Shown here one piece after another: positions 1 to 7,497 of a stretch of 10,864 nt of DNA. The notes under the pieces were generated by a model. That model made no database searches. It was given only the letters and a program-made list of their open reading frames with translations, and had not been told where the DNA came from. The stretch spans positions 1 to 10,864 of the forward strand of contig SKSV01000017.1 of assembly GCA_007122815.1 (NCBI GenBank), read 5' to 3'. A program made the position numbers and the translations under genes. Origin of the DNA: Trueperaceae bacterium. GTDB taxonomy: Bacteria; Deinococcota; Deinococci; Deinococcales; Trueperaceae. Numbering within the stretch: position 1 is the first letter of the stretch; every line of letters begins with the position of its first letter.

Positions 1-255
1 CTCAGGCGCCAGGGTGTGAGGCTGGTGGCCACCAGCCCGGCTGCGGATCGCGACTACTGGTCCACCTCGTTGCTGGGCCGTGTGGCGATCGTGGTGGGCG
101 CCGAGCACGAGGGACTCGACGAGCATTGGTTGAGCGCAGCCGACGAGGTCGTGACGATCCCGATGCGGGGCTCCGCCGACAGCCTGAACGTGGCCACGGC
201 GGGAGCCCTGGTGCTGTTCGAGGCGCTCCGGCAGCGCAGCGCGCAAGCCCTCTGA
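1..255 (+). CDS. SpoU/TrmH-family RNA 2'-O-methyltransferase, C-terminal fragment
   Basis: The reading frame is open to the left edge, so only the last 84 residues are present. They carry two of the three classical SpoU motifs. Motif 2 is [13 protein letters not shown] (about residues 32-44 of the fragment) and motif 3 is [20 protein letters not shown], followed by FEALRQR near the end. In this family these segments form the C-terminal knot that binds S-adenosylmethionine and builds the active site for ribose methylation of tRNA or rRNA. Motif 1 (the Asn/Arg segment) and any N-terminal substrate-binding domain lie outside the window. The fragment therefore cannot distinguish a TrmH-like tRNA enzyme from an RlmB-like or TsnR-like rRNA enzyme. 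The TGA stop is one base away from the stop of the convergent receiver gene, leaving no room for a terminator. Confidence 0.9.
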   Translation, partial: LRRQGVRLVATSPAADRDYWSTSLLGRVAIVVGAEHEGLDEHWLSAADEVVTIPMRGSADSLNVATAGALVLFEALRQRSAQAL

Positions 256-256
256 A

Positions 257-646
257 CTAGATGGGTTGCCTCTCGCCGGCCATCACGCGACGCACCAGCG
301 CGCGGAAGTCCTTGCCCTCCAGCGGCTTCGGTATCAGGGCGTCAGCCTTCGCTTGGCGCGCCAACTCACGTGTGTTGTTGTCCTTGTGCGCAGTAAGGAT
401 CACGACCGGAACGTCCTTGAGGCGGTTCACGCGCTTCATGCGCGCGCAGACGTCTATCCCGCTCATGTGCGGCATGTTCACGTCGAGTATCGCCATGGAG
501 GGCGTGTGCTCCTTGAGCCAGGCGAGCGCTTCACGGCCGTCCGCCACCGTCACGACTTCGTACCCGTCCGCCTCGAGCACCATCTCGACGACCACCGCGA
601 AGGCGGTCTCGTCTTCTGCGACCAGGATCGTGTGAGTACCGGCCAC
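257..646 (-). CDS. Stand-alone response-regulator receiver protein (CheY-like)
   Basis: The 129-residue product is a single receiver domain with no output domain. The usual conserved positions are present: acidic pair E11-D12, phospho-acceptor D55 in ILDVNMP, T85 in VILTA, and K107 in the PKP motif. It should be a phosphorylation-dependent signalling protein acting through protein contacts or a phosphorelay. No histidine kinase or chemotaxis gene is in the window, so its partner is unknown. The start is GTG: the nearby ATG at 653-651 is out of frame, and no good Shine-Dalgarno is seen. A TACGCT box ends exactly 7 nt before the GTG, which fits leaderless translation. The gene ends tail to tail with the SpoU gene, with a single base between the two stop codons. 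Confidence 0.93.
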   Translation of the reverse strand: MAGTHTILVAEDETAFAVVVEMVLEADGYEVVTVADGREALAWLKEHTPSMAILDVNMPHMSGIDVCARMKRVNRLKDVPVVILTAHKDNNTRELARQAKADALIPKPLEGKDFRALVRRVMAGERQPI

Positions 647-653
647 GACCCAT

Positions 654-659
654 AGCGTA
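654..659 (-). promoter_or_regulatory. Putative -10 box (TACGCT) for a leaderless receiver mRNA
   Basis: On the minus strand TACGCT matches TANNNT and is followed by 7 nt and then the GTG start of the receiver gene. The same box and the same 7-nt spacing occur before lysA and before the membrane-protein gene at 9608. No TTGACA-like -35 element is recognisable about 17 nt upstream. If the box is real, transcription would begin at or within a base of the start codon. Confidence 0.5.
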
Positions 660-673
660 CGCCAAACACGGCG

Positions 674-765
674 GGCTCGGCGTCCCTACGGCGCTAGGCT
701 CGGCGCCAGCGACGAACCGTGCGGCCGCGGTCGAAGCGGGCGCCCCTGTGATCCCCTACGGTGCT
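674..765. repeat. Two interleaved short direct repeats in the receiver/DUF3084 gap
   Basis: The 128-bp gap 647-774 has no gene. It contains GGCTCGGCG twice (674-682 and 697-705, 23 bp apart) and CCCTACGGYGCT twice (684-695 and 754-765, one mismatch in 12, 70 bp apart). The two families interleave. They could be regulator-binding sites upstream of the receiver gene, remnants of duplication, or chance in GC-rich DNA. I have no family assignment for them. Confidence 0.35.
716..731. terminator. GC-rich 16-bp palindrome, possible terminator
   Basis: ACCGTGCGGCCGCGGT is a near-perfect inverted repeat that can fold as a six-pair stem with one G-U pair and a 4-nt loop on the plus strand. On the minus strand the G-U pair becomes a C-A mismatch. 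It lies about 45 bp beyond the DUF3084 stop, where the lptB operon should end. There is no T-tract, so terminator function is only a guess. Confidence 0.15.
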
Positions 766-774
766 TGGCGACTC

Positions 775-2445
775 TCAGTAGACGATGAGTAGTTCGACGT
801 GCGCTGGTCCGGCACGATCGACGGGCTCGACGGTGGCGACCCCTATCACCACGGGACCCTCCAGACGCAACAGTTGGTTGGTGAACCCCTCGTCCGAAGC
901 TCCGACGTAGATCGGCACCTGTAGCTCGTCCAGCCCCGAGCGCCGCACCAGCCGCAAGGCTTCGGCCTTCAACTGGTTGATGGAGGCGCGGAGGTCATCG
1001 TGGGTCACGGGCAGGTCGGAGGTCCCGAGGTGCACGTTGCGGCTGACGAGCAGACGCCCATGTTCGAAGACCCTGGTGTTCTCGATCGCCTCCACCACGA
1101 CCTCGACCTGCGTGGGGCTGAACTGGTTGCGCGGTGAGATCAACCTCACGAGGTCGGACCCTTCCGTCTCGCTGATGACCTCGACGAGGCTGTTGAACTG
1201 CTCCGCCGAGAGGACCACTTCCCCGGCACCCTGGCTCGTCGTGTGGGCGCTCGCGCGCCTGACGAACTCCGCGAGCTCCTCGCGCACGGCGATGGGGTCG
1301 TTGGCGTAGATCGCTCCCGAGTAGATGAGCTGGTCGCGCTCGAACGTGATCTCCCCCGAGGCTACCCGGGAGAACTCCTGCTGCACTTCGGAGAGCCGCC
1401 GCGACTCCTCTTCGAGCCGGTCCGTGAGACCCTCGACCTGAGCCTGCAGTGCCCGCACCATCTCGTTCCCGGCCAAGATCTCCTCTTGCAGGCTCGTGTT
1501 CAGCTGCGCTAGCGACTCGTTGCGTTCCCCCAGCTCGAGGTTCTGCGAGACGAGCTGCTCGTTGCGCGCCTGCAGACCCACGTTCTCCTGCTGCAACGCG
1601 GCGTTCTCCCGCTGCAGGGCGAACGTTTCGGCGGCGAGGCCGGCGGCCGTGATCTCCAGTTCGGCGACTTCGCTCGCGATGGTCTCGAGCTCTCGTCCGA
1701 GGACTTCGGCCGTCTCACGCAACGCGTCGGCCTCGGCCTGCGCCTGGGCCCTCGCCGCCTCCGCTGCATCCCTCTCGGCGCTAGCAGCGTCTCGCGCAGC
1801 TTCCAGCTCGGCGGCCTCGGCGCTGGCCCTGGCGGCGTCCTCCAGAGCGGCGTCCCTGGCGGCCAAGGCCGTGAGCCGATCGGCCTGGGCGCGCTCCAGG
1901 GCGGCCTCGACCGTCACCAGGTCGGAGGAGGCGACGTCGAGATCGGCTGCCAAGAGAGTGAGTTGAGCGCGTGTCTCGTCGATCTCCTCGAGTAGCTCGT
2001 CTCGTTCGGAGCGGACCTGGTCGCGCTCGGCTGCTGCCGCGTCACGCTCGGCTAACGCCAGGGCCCTCTCGGTCTCAGCCTGTTCGATCACCGCTCGGGC
2101 TTCGTCCAGGTCTTCGCGCAACGCGCTCAGGTCGGCGCGCACGTCGCCGAGCTGGACCTGCAGGAGCCGCTCCTGGGCGCGCAGGCTGGCGAGCTCGTCG
2201 GCCGTGCGCTGGGCGTTGACGAGGGTCTGGGTAGCGTTCTCGAAGGCGACGGCGAGGACGGCCAGAGTGGTGAGCATGATCAGGATGCCGGCGCCTACAC
2301 CCACGATCTGTCCCGTGACCTTGGGCCTCGCGCCGAGGACCGTCAGGCGTCTCCTCCCGACCCACGTGCCGAGCCTGTCCCCGGCGTAGGCGATCACGCC
2401 AGCCAGGAACACGAGCAACACCACCAGCAAGGCGACGTAAGTCAT
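775..2445 (-). CDS. DUF3084-type membrane-anchored coiled-coil protein
   Basis: The 556-residue product has a hydrophobic N-terminal helix (about 4-20), then a segment beginning GDRLGTWVGRRRLTVLGARP (22-41) typical of DUF3084 proteins, and a second helix (about 46-67). A very long charged coiled coil follows (about 72-363), then a globular C-terminal domain (about 364-556). Two helices with a basic loop between them suggest an inner-membrane hairpin; which side the coiled coil faces cannot be read from sequence. Within the coil, residues 249-319 keep Leu or Ile every seventh position, and residues 281-316 put Asn at every a position. The function of the family is not known to me. A 19-bp gap and a good Shine-Dalgarno place it second in an operon behind lptB, so a role in envelope or lipid transport is plausible but inferred. 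The start is ATG. Confidence 0.85.
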   Translation of the reverse strand: MTYVALLVVLLVFLAGVIAYAGDRLGTWVGRRRLTVLGARPKVTGQIVGVGAGILIMLTTLAVLAVAFENATQTLVNAQRTADELASLRAQERLLQVQLGDVRADLSALREDLDEARAVIEQAETERALALAERDAAAAERDQVRSERDELLEEIDETRAQLTLLAADLDVASSDLVTVEAALERAQADRLTALAARDAALEDAARASAEAAELEAARDAASAERDAAEAARAQAQAEADALRETAEVLGRELETIASEVAELEITAAGLAAETFALQRENAALQQENVGLQARNEQLVSQNLELGERNESLAQLNTSLQEEILAGNEMVRALQAQVEGLTDRLEEESRRLSEVQQEFSRVASGEITFERDQLIYSGAIYANDPIAVREELAEFVRRASAHTTSQGAGEVVLSAEQFNSLVEVISETEGSDLVRLISPRNQFSPTQVEVVVEAIENTRVFEHGRLLVSRNVHLGTSDLPVTHDDLRASINQLKAEALRLVRRSGLDELQVPIYVGASDEGFTNQLLRLEGPVVIGVATVEPVDRAGPAHVELLIVY

Positions 2446-2453
2446 GAGAGCCG

Positions 2454-2459
2454 CTCCCC
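2454..2459 (-). promoter_or_regulatory. Shine-Dalgarno of the DUF3084 gene
   Basis: GGGGAG on the minus strand lies 8 nt before the ATG at 2445, inside the 19-bp gap after the lptB stop. It supports that start and independent ribosome loading on a shared lptB-DUF3084 mRNA. Confidence 0.65.
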
Positions 2460-2464
2460 GCTAC

Positions 2465-3238
2465 TCACAGCTGGAAGTCCTGCCCTAGGTAGGAGACGCG
2501 CACCTCATCGTCGGAAGCGAACGCCTCGGGGGTACCGTCGAAGCGCACGCGGCCGTCGAACATCAGGTACACGCGGTCGGCGATCGCCAGGGTCTCGCGC
2601 ACGCTGTGATCGGTCAGCAGCACCCCGAGCCCGCGACGCTCCCGCAGGTCGCGCACGAGCCCCTGGATCTCGCGGATCGACTTCGGGTCGACCCCGGTGA
2701 ACGGCTCGTCCAAGAGGATGAAGCGCGGGTCGATGGTCAAGCTCCGCGCGATCTCCAGGCGCCGTCGCTCCCCACCCGAGAGAGTGTCGGCGCGGTGCTT
2801 GGCGAGGTGCGCGATGCCGAACTCCTCGAGAAGCGCATCGGCCCGTCGCGCCTGCTCGGCGCGGTCGAGCGACTGGAACTCGAGGATCGCCAGCAGGTTG
2901 TCGCGAACGCTCATGCGCCGGAAGGCGCTCGGCTCTTGCGCCAGGTACCCGAGGCCCTGGCGGGCCCTGCGGTGCATCGGCCAACCGGTCACGTCGACGC
3001 CGCCCAACGCGATGCGACCGGCGTTGGGGCGGACGAAGCCGACCATCATGTAGAAGCAGGTCGTCTTGCCGGCACCGTTCGGCCCCAGCAGCGCGACTAT
3101 CTCACCCGGGTCGAGGCGCAGGTCGACGCCATCCACCACCGCCCTGCGCCCATAACGCTTGACCAAGCCGGCAGCTTCGAGGCTCGCCCCAGCCGCAGCG
3201 TTCAACTCATCCTCGACTGCCGGTGCGGCTAACGACAT
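2465..3238 (-). CDS. lptB: LptB-type ABC transporter ATP-binding protein
   Basis: The 257-residue product is one complete ABC ATPase: Walker A GPNGAGKT (52-59), Q-loop Q101, signature LSGGE (153-157), Walker B FILLDE (173-178), D-loop around GVDP (182-185) and switch H211. The stretch CFYMMVGFV after Walker A and the ending SYLGQDFQL are characteristic of LptB. LptB is the cytoplasmic ATPase that, with LptF/LptG, drives lipopolysaccharide out of the inner membrane. The first roughly 18 residues are an extra Ala/Glu-rich stretch compared with E. coli LptB (241 aa). No permease, lptA or lptC gene is in the window, so the exported lipid is unknown. This matters because I recall Deinococcus as having an outer layer without classical LPS. 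The gene is followed 19 bp later by the DUF3084 gene. A branched-chain amino-acid transporter ATPase is the main alternative but fits the C-terminus less well. Confidence 0.88.
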   Translation of the reverse strand: MSLAAPAVEDELNAAAGASLEAAGLVKRYGRRAVVDGVDLRLDPGEIVALLGPNGAGKTTCFYMMVGFVRPNAGRIALGGVDVTGWPMHRRARQGLGYLAQEPSAFRRMSVRDNLLAILEFQSLDRAEQARRADALLEEFGIAHLAKHRADTLSGGERRRLEIARSLTIDPRFILLDEPFTGVDPKSIREIQGLVRDLRERRGLGVLLTDHSVRETLAIADRVYLMFDGRVRFDGTPEAFASDDEVRVSYLGQDFQL

Positions 3239-3247
3239 ACGAGCGTC

Positions 3248-3253
3248 ATGGTA
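3248..3253 (-). promoter_or_regulatory. Putative -10 box (TACCAT) for lptB
   Basis: TACCAT on the minus strand matches TANNNT and ends 9 nt before the lptB ATG. No Shine-Dalgarno is visible before the ATG. The mRNA could be leaderless or carry a leader of a few bases. No convincing -35 element is present. A perfect 10-bp palindrome, GCTCATGAGC, sits just upstream at 3261-3270 and could be an operator. Confidence 0.4.
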
Positions 3254-3286
3254 GCACCGCGCTCATGAGCCTCTCCCTCTGGAGCC

Positions 3287-3301
3287 GGCGCGCTCGGCGC
3301 C
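3287..3301 (-). terminator. Short GC hairpin after aceF, possible terminator
   Basis: GGCGC-GCTCG-GCGCC forms a perfect five-pair, all-GC hairpin 10 nt past the aceF stop and upstream of the lptB promoter. The lack of a T-tract and the short stem make this weak. Read-through from aceEF into lptB is also possible. Confidence 0.2.
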
Positions 3302-3310
3302 CTCGCGCGC

Positions 3311-4672
3311 TCAACCCTCCAACGCCATCAGGAACGGCTCCTCGATAGCGCGGCAGAGCCAGCGTAGGAAGCGCGCGGCGGAGGCGCCGTCGATCAGGCG
3401 ATGATCGTAGGTCAAGGCCAGGGGCATCGTCAGGCGCGGCACGAAGCTCTCGCTCTCCGAGTCCCACACCGGTTCCATGCGCGAGCGCGAGACGCCCAGG
3501 ATCGCCACGTCGGGCGGATCGACGATGGGCGTGAAGCCGTGACCCCCGATGCCGCCCAGGTTCGACACCGTGAGGTTGCCGCCCTGCATGTCGTCGGGCC
3601 CGAGCTTGCGGTCGCGCGCCTTCTCGGCGAGCTGGCCGAGCTCCACGGCGAGCTCGAGCACGTTCTTCCGATCGGCGTTCTTGATCACCGGGACCAGCAA
3701 GCCCCTATCGGTGTCCACCGCCACGCCGACGTTGACGTAGCGCTTGTACACGATCTCGTTGGTCTCGACGTCGAGGCTGGCGTTGAAGTCGGGGAACTTC
3801 CGCAGCGCCGCGGTCACGACCTTGATGAGCATCGCGGTGGGTGTGAGCTTGGTCCCGAGGTCCTCCGCGGCGCGCTTGTAGCGCTGCCGCAGGGCCTCGA
3901 ACTCGGTGGCGTCGGCGCTGTCGAAGTGAGTCACCATGGGAACCGTCGCCCAGGCGTTGGTCATCGCGCGCACGGTCGCCTTGCGGATGCCGGACATCGC
4001 CGCGCGCTCGGTCTCACCCCACTGGGAGAAGTCCGGTAGCGGTACGGCCATGGGCGCCTGCGCGCCGGCGGCCGCCGACGCAGTCTCAGGCGCGCCTCCG
4101 CTGGCGAAGCGCTCCACGTCCTCCGCCGAGATGCGACCTAGCAGCCCGCTGCCGGCCACCCCGCGCAGGTCCACTCCGCGTTCGCGAGCCATACGCCGCA
4201 CGCTGGGCGCGGCCGGGATCGGGCGTCGCTCGCCGTCGTCTGGCTCCACCGTCGCTACGGGGCCGGGTTCACGCTCGTCGCCCTCGGTGGCGGCTCGCTC
4301 GCCAGTAGCGTCATCCTCGGCGCGCTCGTCCTCGGCGGCGTCATCCTCGGCGGCTTCGCCTTCGGCAGCGTCAGCCTCGGTGGCTTCGCCAGCGCTCCCG
4401 GCTTCCGTGTCCGCGTCATCGGCGCCGGCGTCGCCGGACTCGTCGACGCTCAAGATCACCTCGCCGACCTTCACCTCGCTGTTGGCCTGCACGTGGACCT
4501 TGCTGACAACGCCGCCCACGGTCGACGGCACCTCCACCACGGCCTTGTCGGTCTCGAGCTCCAAGACGCTCTGATCGACCTCGATGCGGTCGCCTTCGGC
4601 CACCAGAACGGCGACCACGGTGCCGACGTCGATTCCCTCTCCGACGTCGGGAAGCTTCATTTCAGTGGACAC
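3311..4672 (-). CDS. aceF: Pyruvate dehydrogenase E2, dihydrolipoamide acetyltransferase
   Basis: The 453-residue product has the E2 layout. One lipoyl domain (about 3-77) carries lipoyl lysine K43 in ETDKA. A long acidic linker (about 78-150) follows, then a peripheral subunit-binding domain (about 154-190, including PSVRRMARERGVDLRGVAGS). The catalytic domain (about 213-453) ends in DHRLIDGA, with catalytic H424 and D428 of the HxxxDG motif. It transfers the acetyl group from lipoyl-lysine to coenzyme A and forms the core of the complex. The linker is unusual: E2 linkers are normally Ala/Pro-rich, but this one contains tandem pentapeptides of AAEDD type. The GTG start lies 11 nt after GGAGG; an ATG four codons downstream is a possible alternative. 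The gene sits 19 bp behind aceE, so E1 and E2 should be made from one mRNA. The context and AceE-type E1 favour pyruvate over 2-oxoglutarate as substrate. Confidence 0.95.
   Translation of the reverse strand: MSTEMKLPDVGEGIDVGTVVAVLVAEGDRIEVDQSVLELETDKAVVEVPSTVGGVVSKVHVQANSEVKVGEVILSVDESGDAGADDADTEAGSAGEATEADAAEGEAAEDDAAEDERAEDDATGERAATEGDEREPGPVATVEPDDGERRPIPAAPSVRRMARERGVDLRGVAGSGLLGRISAEDVERFASGGAPETASAAAGAQAPMAVPLPDFSQWGETERAAMSGIRKATVRAMTNAWATVPMVTHFDSADATEFEALRQRYKRAAEDLGTKLTPTAMLIKVVTAALRKFPDFNASLDVETNEIVYKRYVNVGVAVDTDRGLLVPVIKNADRKNVLELAVELGQLAEKARDRKLGPDDMQGGNLTVSNLGGIGGHGFTPIVDPPDVAILGVSRSRMEPVWDSESESFVPRLTMPLALTYDHRLIDGASAARFLRWLCRAIEEPFLMALEG
4310..4384 (-). repeat. Tandem 15-bp repeats encoding the acidic AceF linker
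   Basis: Residues 97-121 of AceF form five pentapeptide units: ATEAD, AAEGE, AAEDD, AAEDE and RAEDD. The underlying DNA has a 15-bp period built on the theme GTCATCCTCGGCGGC on the plus strand. In-frame tandem repeats of this kind can gain or lose units without shifting the frame, so linker length may vary between strains. Confidence 0.75.
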
Positions 4673-4683
4673 GATGCGACAGG

Positions 4684-4688
4684 CCTCC
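4684..4688 (-). promoter_or_regulatory. Shine-Dalgarno of aceF
   Basis: GGAGG on the minus strand lies 11 nt before the aceF GTG. It directly follows the aceE TGA stop and an in-frame TAA, giving TGATAAGGAGG. The arrangement suggests efficient re-initiation at aceF after aceE terminates. Confidence 0.75.
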
Positions 4689-4691
4689 TTA

Positions 4692-7421
4692 TCACGCCAG
4701 GAACGGGTCGAGCTTCTCGGGGTCTACAGCGAGGTCGGCGATCGCCTTGCTGACCGTACTGGCCTCGAGCGCTCCGTCGTCCGCGAGCGCCTTGAGGGTG
4801 GCGACCACCACGTGAGCGGCGCTCACTTCGAAGTGATCGCGCAACTCGGGGCGCGCCTCGCTGCGCCCGAAGCCGTCGGTTCCCAGACTCACCATCTTGC
4901 GTCCGGGCAGGTGTCTGGCGAGCGCGTCGGGCAGCACCTTCATGTAGTCGCTCGCCGCAACGATCGGTCCCTTGCTCGCAGCTAGCTGCTGCCGCAAGAA
5001 CGGCTCGCGCGGCTCGTCCTCCGGATGCAGTCGGTTCCAGCGCTCGGCCGCGAGCGCATCGCGCTGCAAGGCCTTGTAACTGGTCGCGCTCCAAACGTCG
5101 CAGGCGACCTTGTAGTCGTCCTCGAGGATACGGGCGGCCTCCAGGACCTCGTTCAGGATCGCACCTGATCCGAGCAGCTGCGCGCGCAGCTTGCTGCGCT
5201 TCTTCGAGCTGGGCCGGTACCTGTAGAGACCCTTCATGACGCTCTCGACGAGCTCTTCACGCTCCAGGTGCTCGGGCGCGACAGGCATCGGGTAGTTCTC
5301 GTTACCCACCGTCACGTAGAAGAACGCGTCCTCTTGCTCCTGGTACATCCGCCGGAGGCCTTCACGGATCACGATCGCGAGCTCGAACGCGAAGGCGGGG
5401 TCGTAAGCGTAGAGGTTGGGAACCGGCAGCGCCAGCACATGCGAGTGACCATCGACGTGCTGCAGCCCTTCGCCCGCCAAGGTCGTTCGTCCCGCCGTGG
5501 CGCCGATCAGGAAACCCCTCGTGCGCATGTCGGCCGCGAGCCACACGAGGTCTCCCACACGCTGGAACCCGAACATCGAGTAGTACGTGTAGAAAGGCAC
5601 CGTCGGCACGCCGTGCGTGGCGTACGCCGTGCCCGCGGCGATGAACGAGCTCATCGAGCCCGCTTCGGTGATGCCCTCCTCGAGGATCTGGCCGTCGCGG
5701 CTCTCCTTGTAGTACAGCAGGTTGTCGCTGTCGACCGGCTCGTAGTTCTGACCGACCGAGGAGTAGATGCCGATCTGCCGGAAGAGCGCCTCCATGCCGA
5801 ACGTGCGAGCCTCGTCGGGGATGATCGGCACCACGAGCTTGCCCCAACCCTGATCGCGCAGGAGCTTGCGCAAGATGCCCACGTACGCCATCGTCGTGGA
5901 GACGGCACGACCCTCGGTGCCGGCGAAGAACTCCTCGAAGAGCTCCTCCGGAGGTGGCGCGACCGCCTCGACCTCCACCCTCCGCTCCGGCAAGTACCCG
6001 CCGAGCTCGGCGCGCCTCTCGGTGAGGTAACGGTACTCGGGCGAGTCCTCTTGCGGACGGAAGAACGGGTGCTCGGAGAGATCGTCGTCGCTGATGGGTA
6101 CCTCGAAGCGGTCGCGGAACTGCCGCAGCGCTTCGACGTCGAGCTTCTTCTGCTGGTGGGCGACGTTCATCGCCTCTCCCGACTCGCCCAGCCCGTAACC
6201 CTTCACGGTCCGCGCCAGGATCACCGTTGGTGAGCCCTCGTGCTTGAGCGCCCGATCGTAGGCAGCGAAGACCTTGTCGGGGTCGTGACCCCCCCGGTCG
6301 AGCTGTGCGATGTCCTCGTCGCTCCAGTCTTCGATCAGCTTCTTCAGCTCGGGAGTATCGAAGAACCGCTCACGCAGTTCCGGCGCCCCAAAGGCGGCGT
6401 AGCGCTGCGACTCACCGTCGACCAGGCGGTTGAAGCGCTTGACCAGCTCGCCATCCTCGTCCTTGGCGAGGAGCTCGTCCCACTTGCTGCCCCAAGCGAC
6501 CTTGATCACGTTCCAACCGGCGCCGCGGAAGATGCCCTCGAGCTCTTGGATTATCTGCCCGTTGCCGAACACCGGACCGTCGAGCCGTTGGAGGTTGCAG
6601 TTGATCACCCATATCAGGTTGTCGAGCTTCTCGCGCGCCGCGAACTTGATCGCCCCCAGCGTCTCGGGTTCGTCGGTCTCACCGTCGCCGAGGTAGGCGT
6701 ACACCTTGCCCTTGCCCTCTGGCTTGAGTCCGCGGTTCTCGAGGTAGCGGTTGAAGCGAGCCTGGTAGATCGAGACGATCGGGGCTAAACCCATGGACAC
6801 CGTGGGGAACTCCCAGTAATCGGGCATGAGCCATGGGTGCGGGTACGACGAGAGGCCCGGCTCGTCCTGTAGCTCACGCCGGAAGTTGCGCAGTTTCTGC
6901 ACGTCCAGGCGGCGCTCCAGGTACGAGCGCGCGTAGATGCCTGGGCTGGCGTGACCCTGGAAGTACACCTGGTCGGCGTCGGGCCCGGCGTCGCGGCCTT
7001 TGAACACGTGGTTGAAGGCGACCTCGTAGAGCGTGGCCGCTGACTGGTACGTGCTGAGGTGACCGCCGATGCCGTCCGAGTACTTGTTCGCGCGCACCAC
7101 CATCGAGACCGCGTTCCAGCGGATGAGAGTCTTGATGCGACGCTCGATCTTGCGGTCACCCGGGTAGGGAGGTTGCTCCTCTACCGGGATGGTGTTCACG
7201 TAGGGCGTGGTGGAGCTGAACGGCACCTCCACGCCTTGGCGCTGGGCGTGCTGCTCGAGTCGCTCGAGGATCTCGGTGACGCGGTCGTCACCACCGCTCG
7301 AGAGCACGTAGTCGAGCGACTCGAGCCACTCGCGCATCTCGATGCGCTCGAGCTCGGAGCGCTCTTCGTCCGTCAGCTTCGCGCGTTCGGTCTTCTTGAC
7401 CTCTTCGTGGGCTTCGGCCAC
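4692..7421 (-). CDS. aceE: Pyruvate dehydrogenase E1, homodimeric AceE type
   Basis: The 909-residue product is collinear with E. coli AceE (887 aa) along its length. It shows H121 in GGHLSTYQS and [12 protein letters not shown] (154-165), matching active-site segments of the E. coli enzyme. The thiamine-diphosphate motif starts at GDGETDEP (245-252) and runs to [12 protein letters not shown] (273-284). Later come [16 protein letters not shown] and the C-terminal [25 protein letters not shown]. It decarboxylates pyruvate and acetylates the lipoyl group of E2. This is the single-chain E1 type, not the alpha/beta type. GTG is chosen as start because GAGAGG lies 9 nt upstream. The gene is first in an aceE-aceF operon reading away from a 231-bp divergent control region. 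No E3 gene follows; lptB occupies the downstream position, so lpd is likely elsewhere. No catalytic segment appears to be missing. Confidence 0.97.
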   Translation of the reverse strand: MAEAHEEVKKTERAKLTDEERSELERIEMREWLESLDYVLSSGGDDRVTEILERLEQHAQRQGVEVPFSSTTPYVNTIPVEEQPPYPGDRKIERRIKTLIRWNAVSMVVRANKYSDGIGGHLSTYQSAATLYEVAFNHVFKGRDAGPDADQVYFQGHASPGIYARSYLERRLDVQKLRNFRRELQDEPGLSSYPHPWLMPDYWEFPTVSMGLAPIVSIYQARFNRYLENRGLKPEGKGKVYAYLGDGETDEPETLGAIKFAAREKLDNLIWVINCNLQRLDGPVFGNGQIIQELEGIFRGAGWNVIKVAWGSKWDELLAKDEDGELVKRFNRLVDGESQRYAAFGAPELRERFFDTPELKKLIEDWSDEDIAQLDRGGHDPDKVFAAYDRALKHEGSPTVILARTVKGYGLGESGEAMNVAHQQKKLDVEALRQFRDRFEVPISDDDLSEHPFFRPQEDSPEYRYLTERRAELGGYLPERRVEVEAVAPPPEELFEEFFAGTEGRAVSTTMAYVGILRKLLRDQGWGKLVVPIIPDEARTFGMEALFRQIGIYSSVGQNYEPVDSDNLLYYKESRDGQILEEGITEAGSMSSFIAAGTAYATHGVPTVPFYTYYSMFGFQRVGDLVWLAADMRTRGFLIGATAGRTTLAGEGLQHVDGHSHVLALPVPNLYAYDPAFAFELAIVIREGLRRMYQEQEDAFFYVTVGNENYPMPVAPEHLEREELVESVMKGLYRYRPSSKKRSKLRAQLLGSGAILNEVLEAARILEDDYKVACDVWSATSYKALQRDALAAERWNRLHPEDEPREPFLRQQLAASKGPIVAASDYMKVLPDALARHLPGRKMVSLGTDGFGRSEARPELRDHFEVSAAHVVVATLKALADDGALEASTVSKAIADLAVDPEKLDPFLA

Positions 7422-7430
7422 AGATCGCTT

Positions 7431-7436
7431 CCTCTC
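7431..7436 (-). promoter_or_regulatory. Shine-Dalgarno of aceE
   Basis: GAGAGG (overlapping AGAGGA) on the minus strand lies 8-9 nt before the GTG at 7421. It decides the start codon and implies that aceE mRNA has a real leader, unlike the TANNNT-N7 genes in this window. Confidence 0.6.
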
Positions 7437-7471
7437 TCGCAGGCACGAGGCGGGTCCGTTTCGACCGGCCC

Positions 7472-7497
7472 CAGCGGCATGTTAGGCCATCAGCGGC
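7472..7497 (-). promoter_or_regulatory. Candidate aceE promoter flanked by a direct repeat
   Basis: TAACAT on the minus strand (7484-7479) is a TANNNT box that would give a leader of roughly 50 nt. It lies between two copies of CAGCGGC (7472-7478 and 7491-7497) spaced 19 bp apart, about two helical turns. The right copy sits where RNA polymerase would bind. A second TANNNT, TAGCAT (minus strand, 7547-7542), is an alternative promoter with a leader of about 115 nt. Neither has a clear -35 element. Confidence 0.3.

Noticed and set aside
1496..1966. Ser/Ala/Arg-rich plus-strand open frame inside the DUF3084 gene
   Set aside because: It is antisense to the coiled-coil coding sequence; the repeating composition mirrors the heptads.
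3936..4574. Ser/Ala-rich plus-strand open frame inside aceF
   Set aside because: It is antisense to aceF, and the low-complexity composition comes from the linker repeats.
5268..6233. 321-codon plus-strand open frame inside aceE
   Set aside because: It is antisense to the conserved AceE sequence, shows no family resemblance, and is explained by the third-position GC bias of the real gene.
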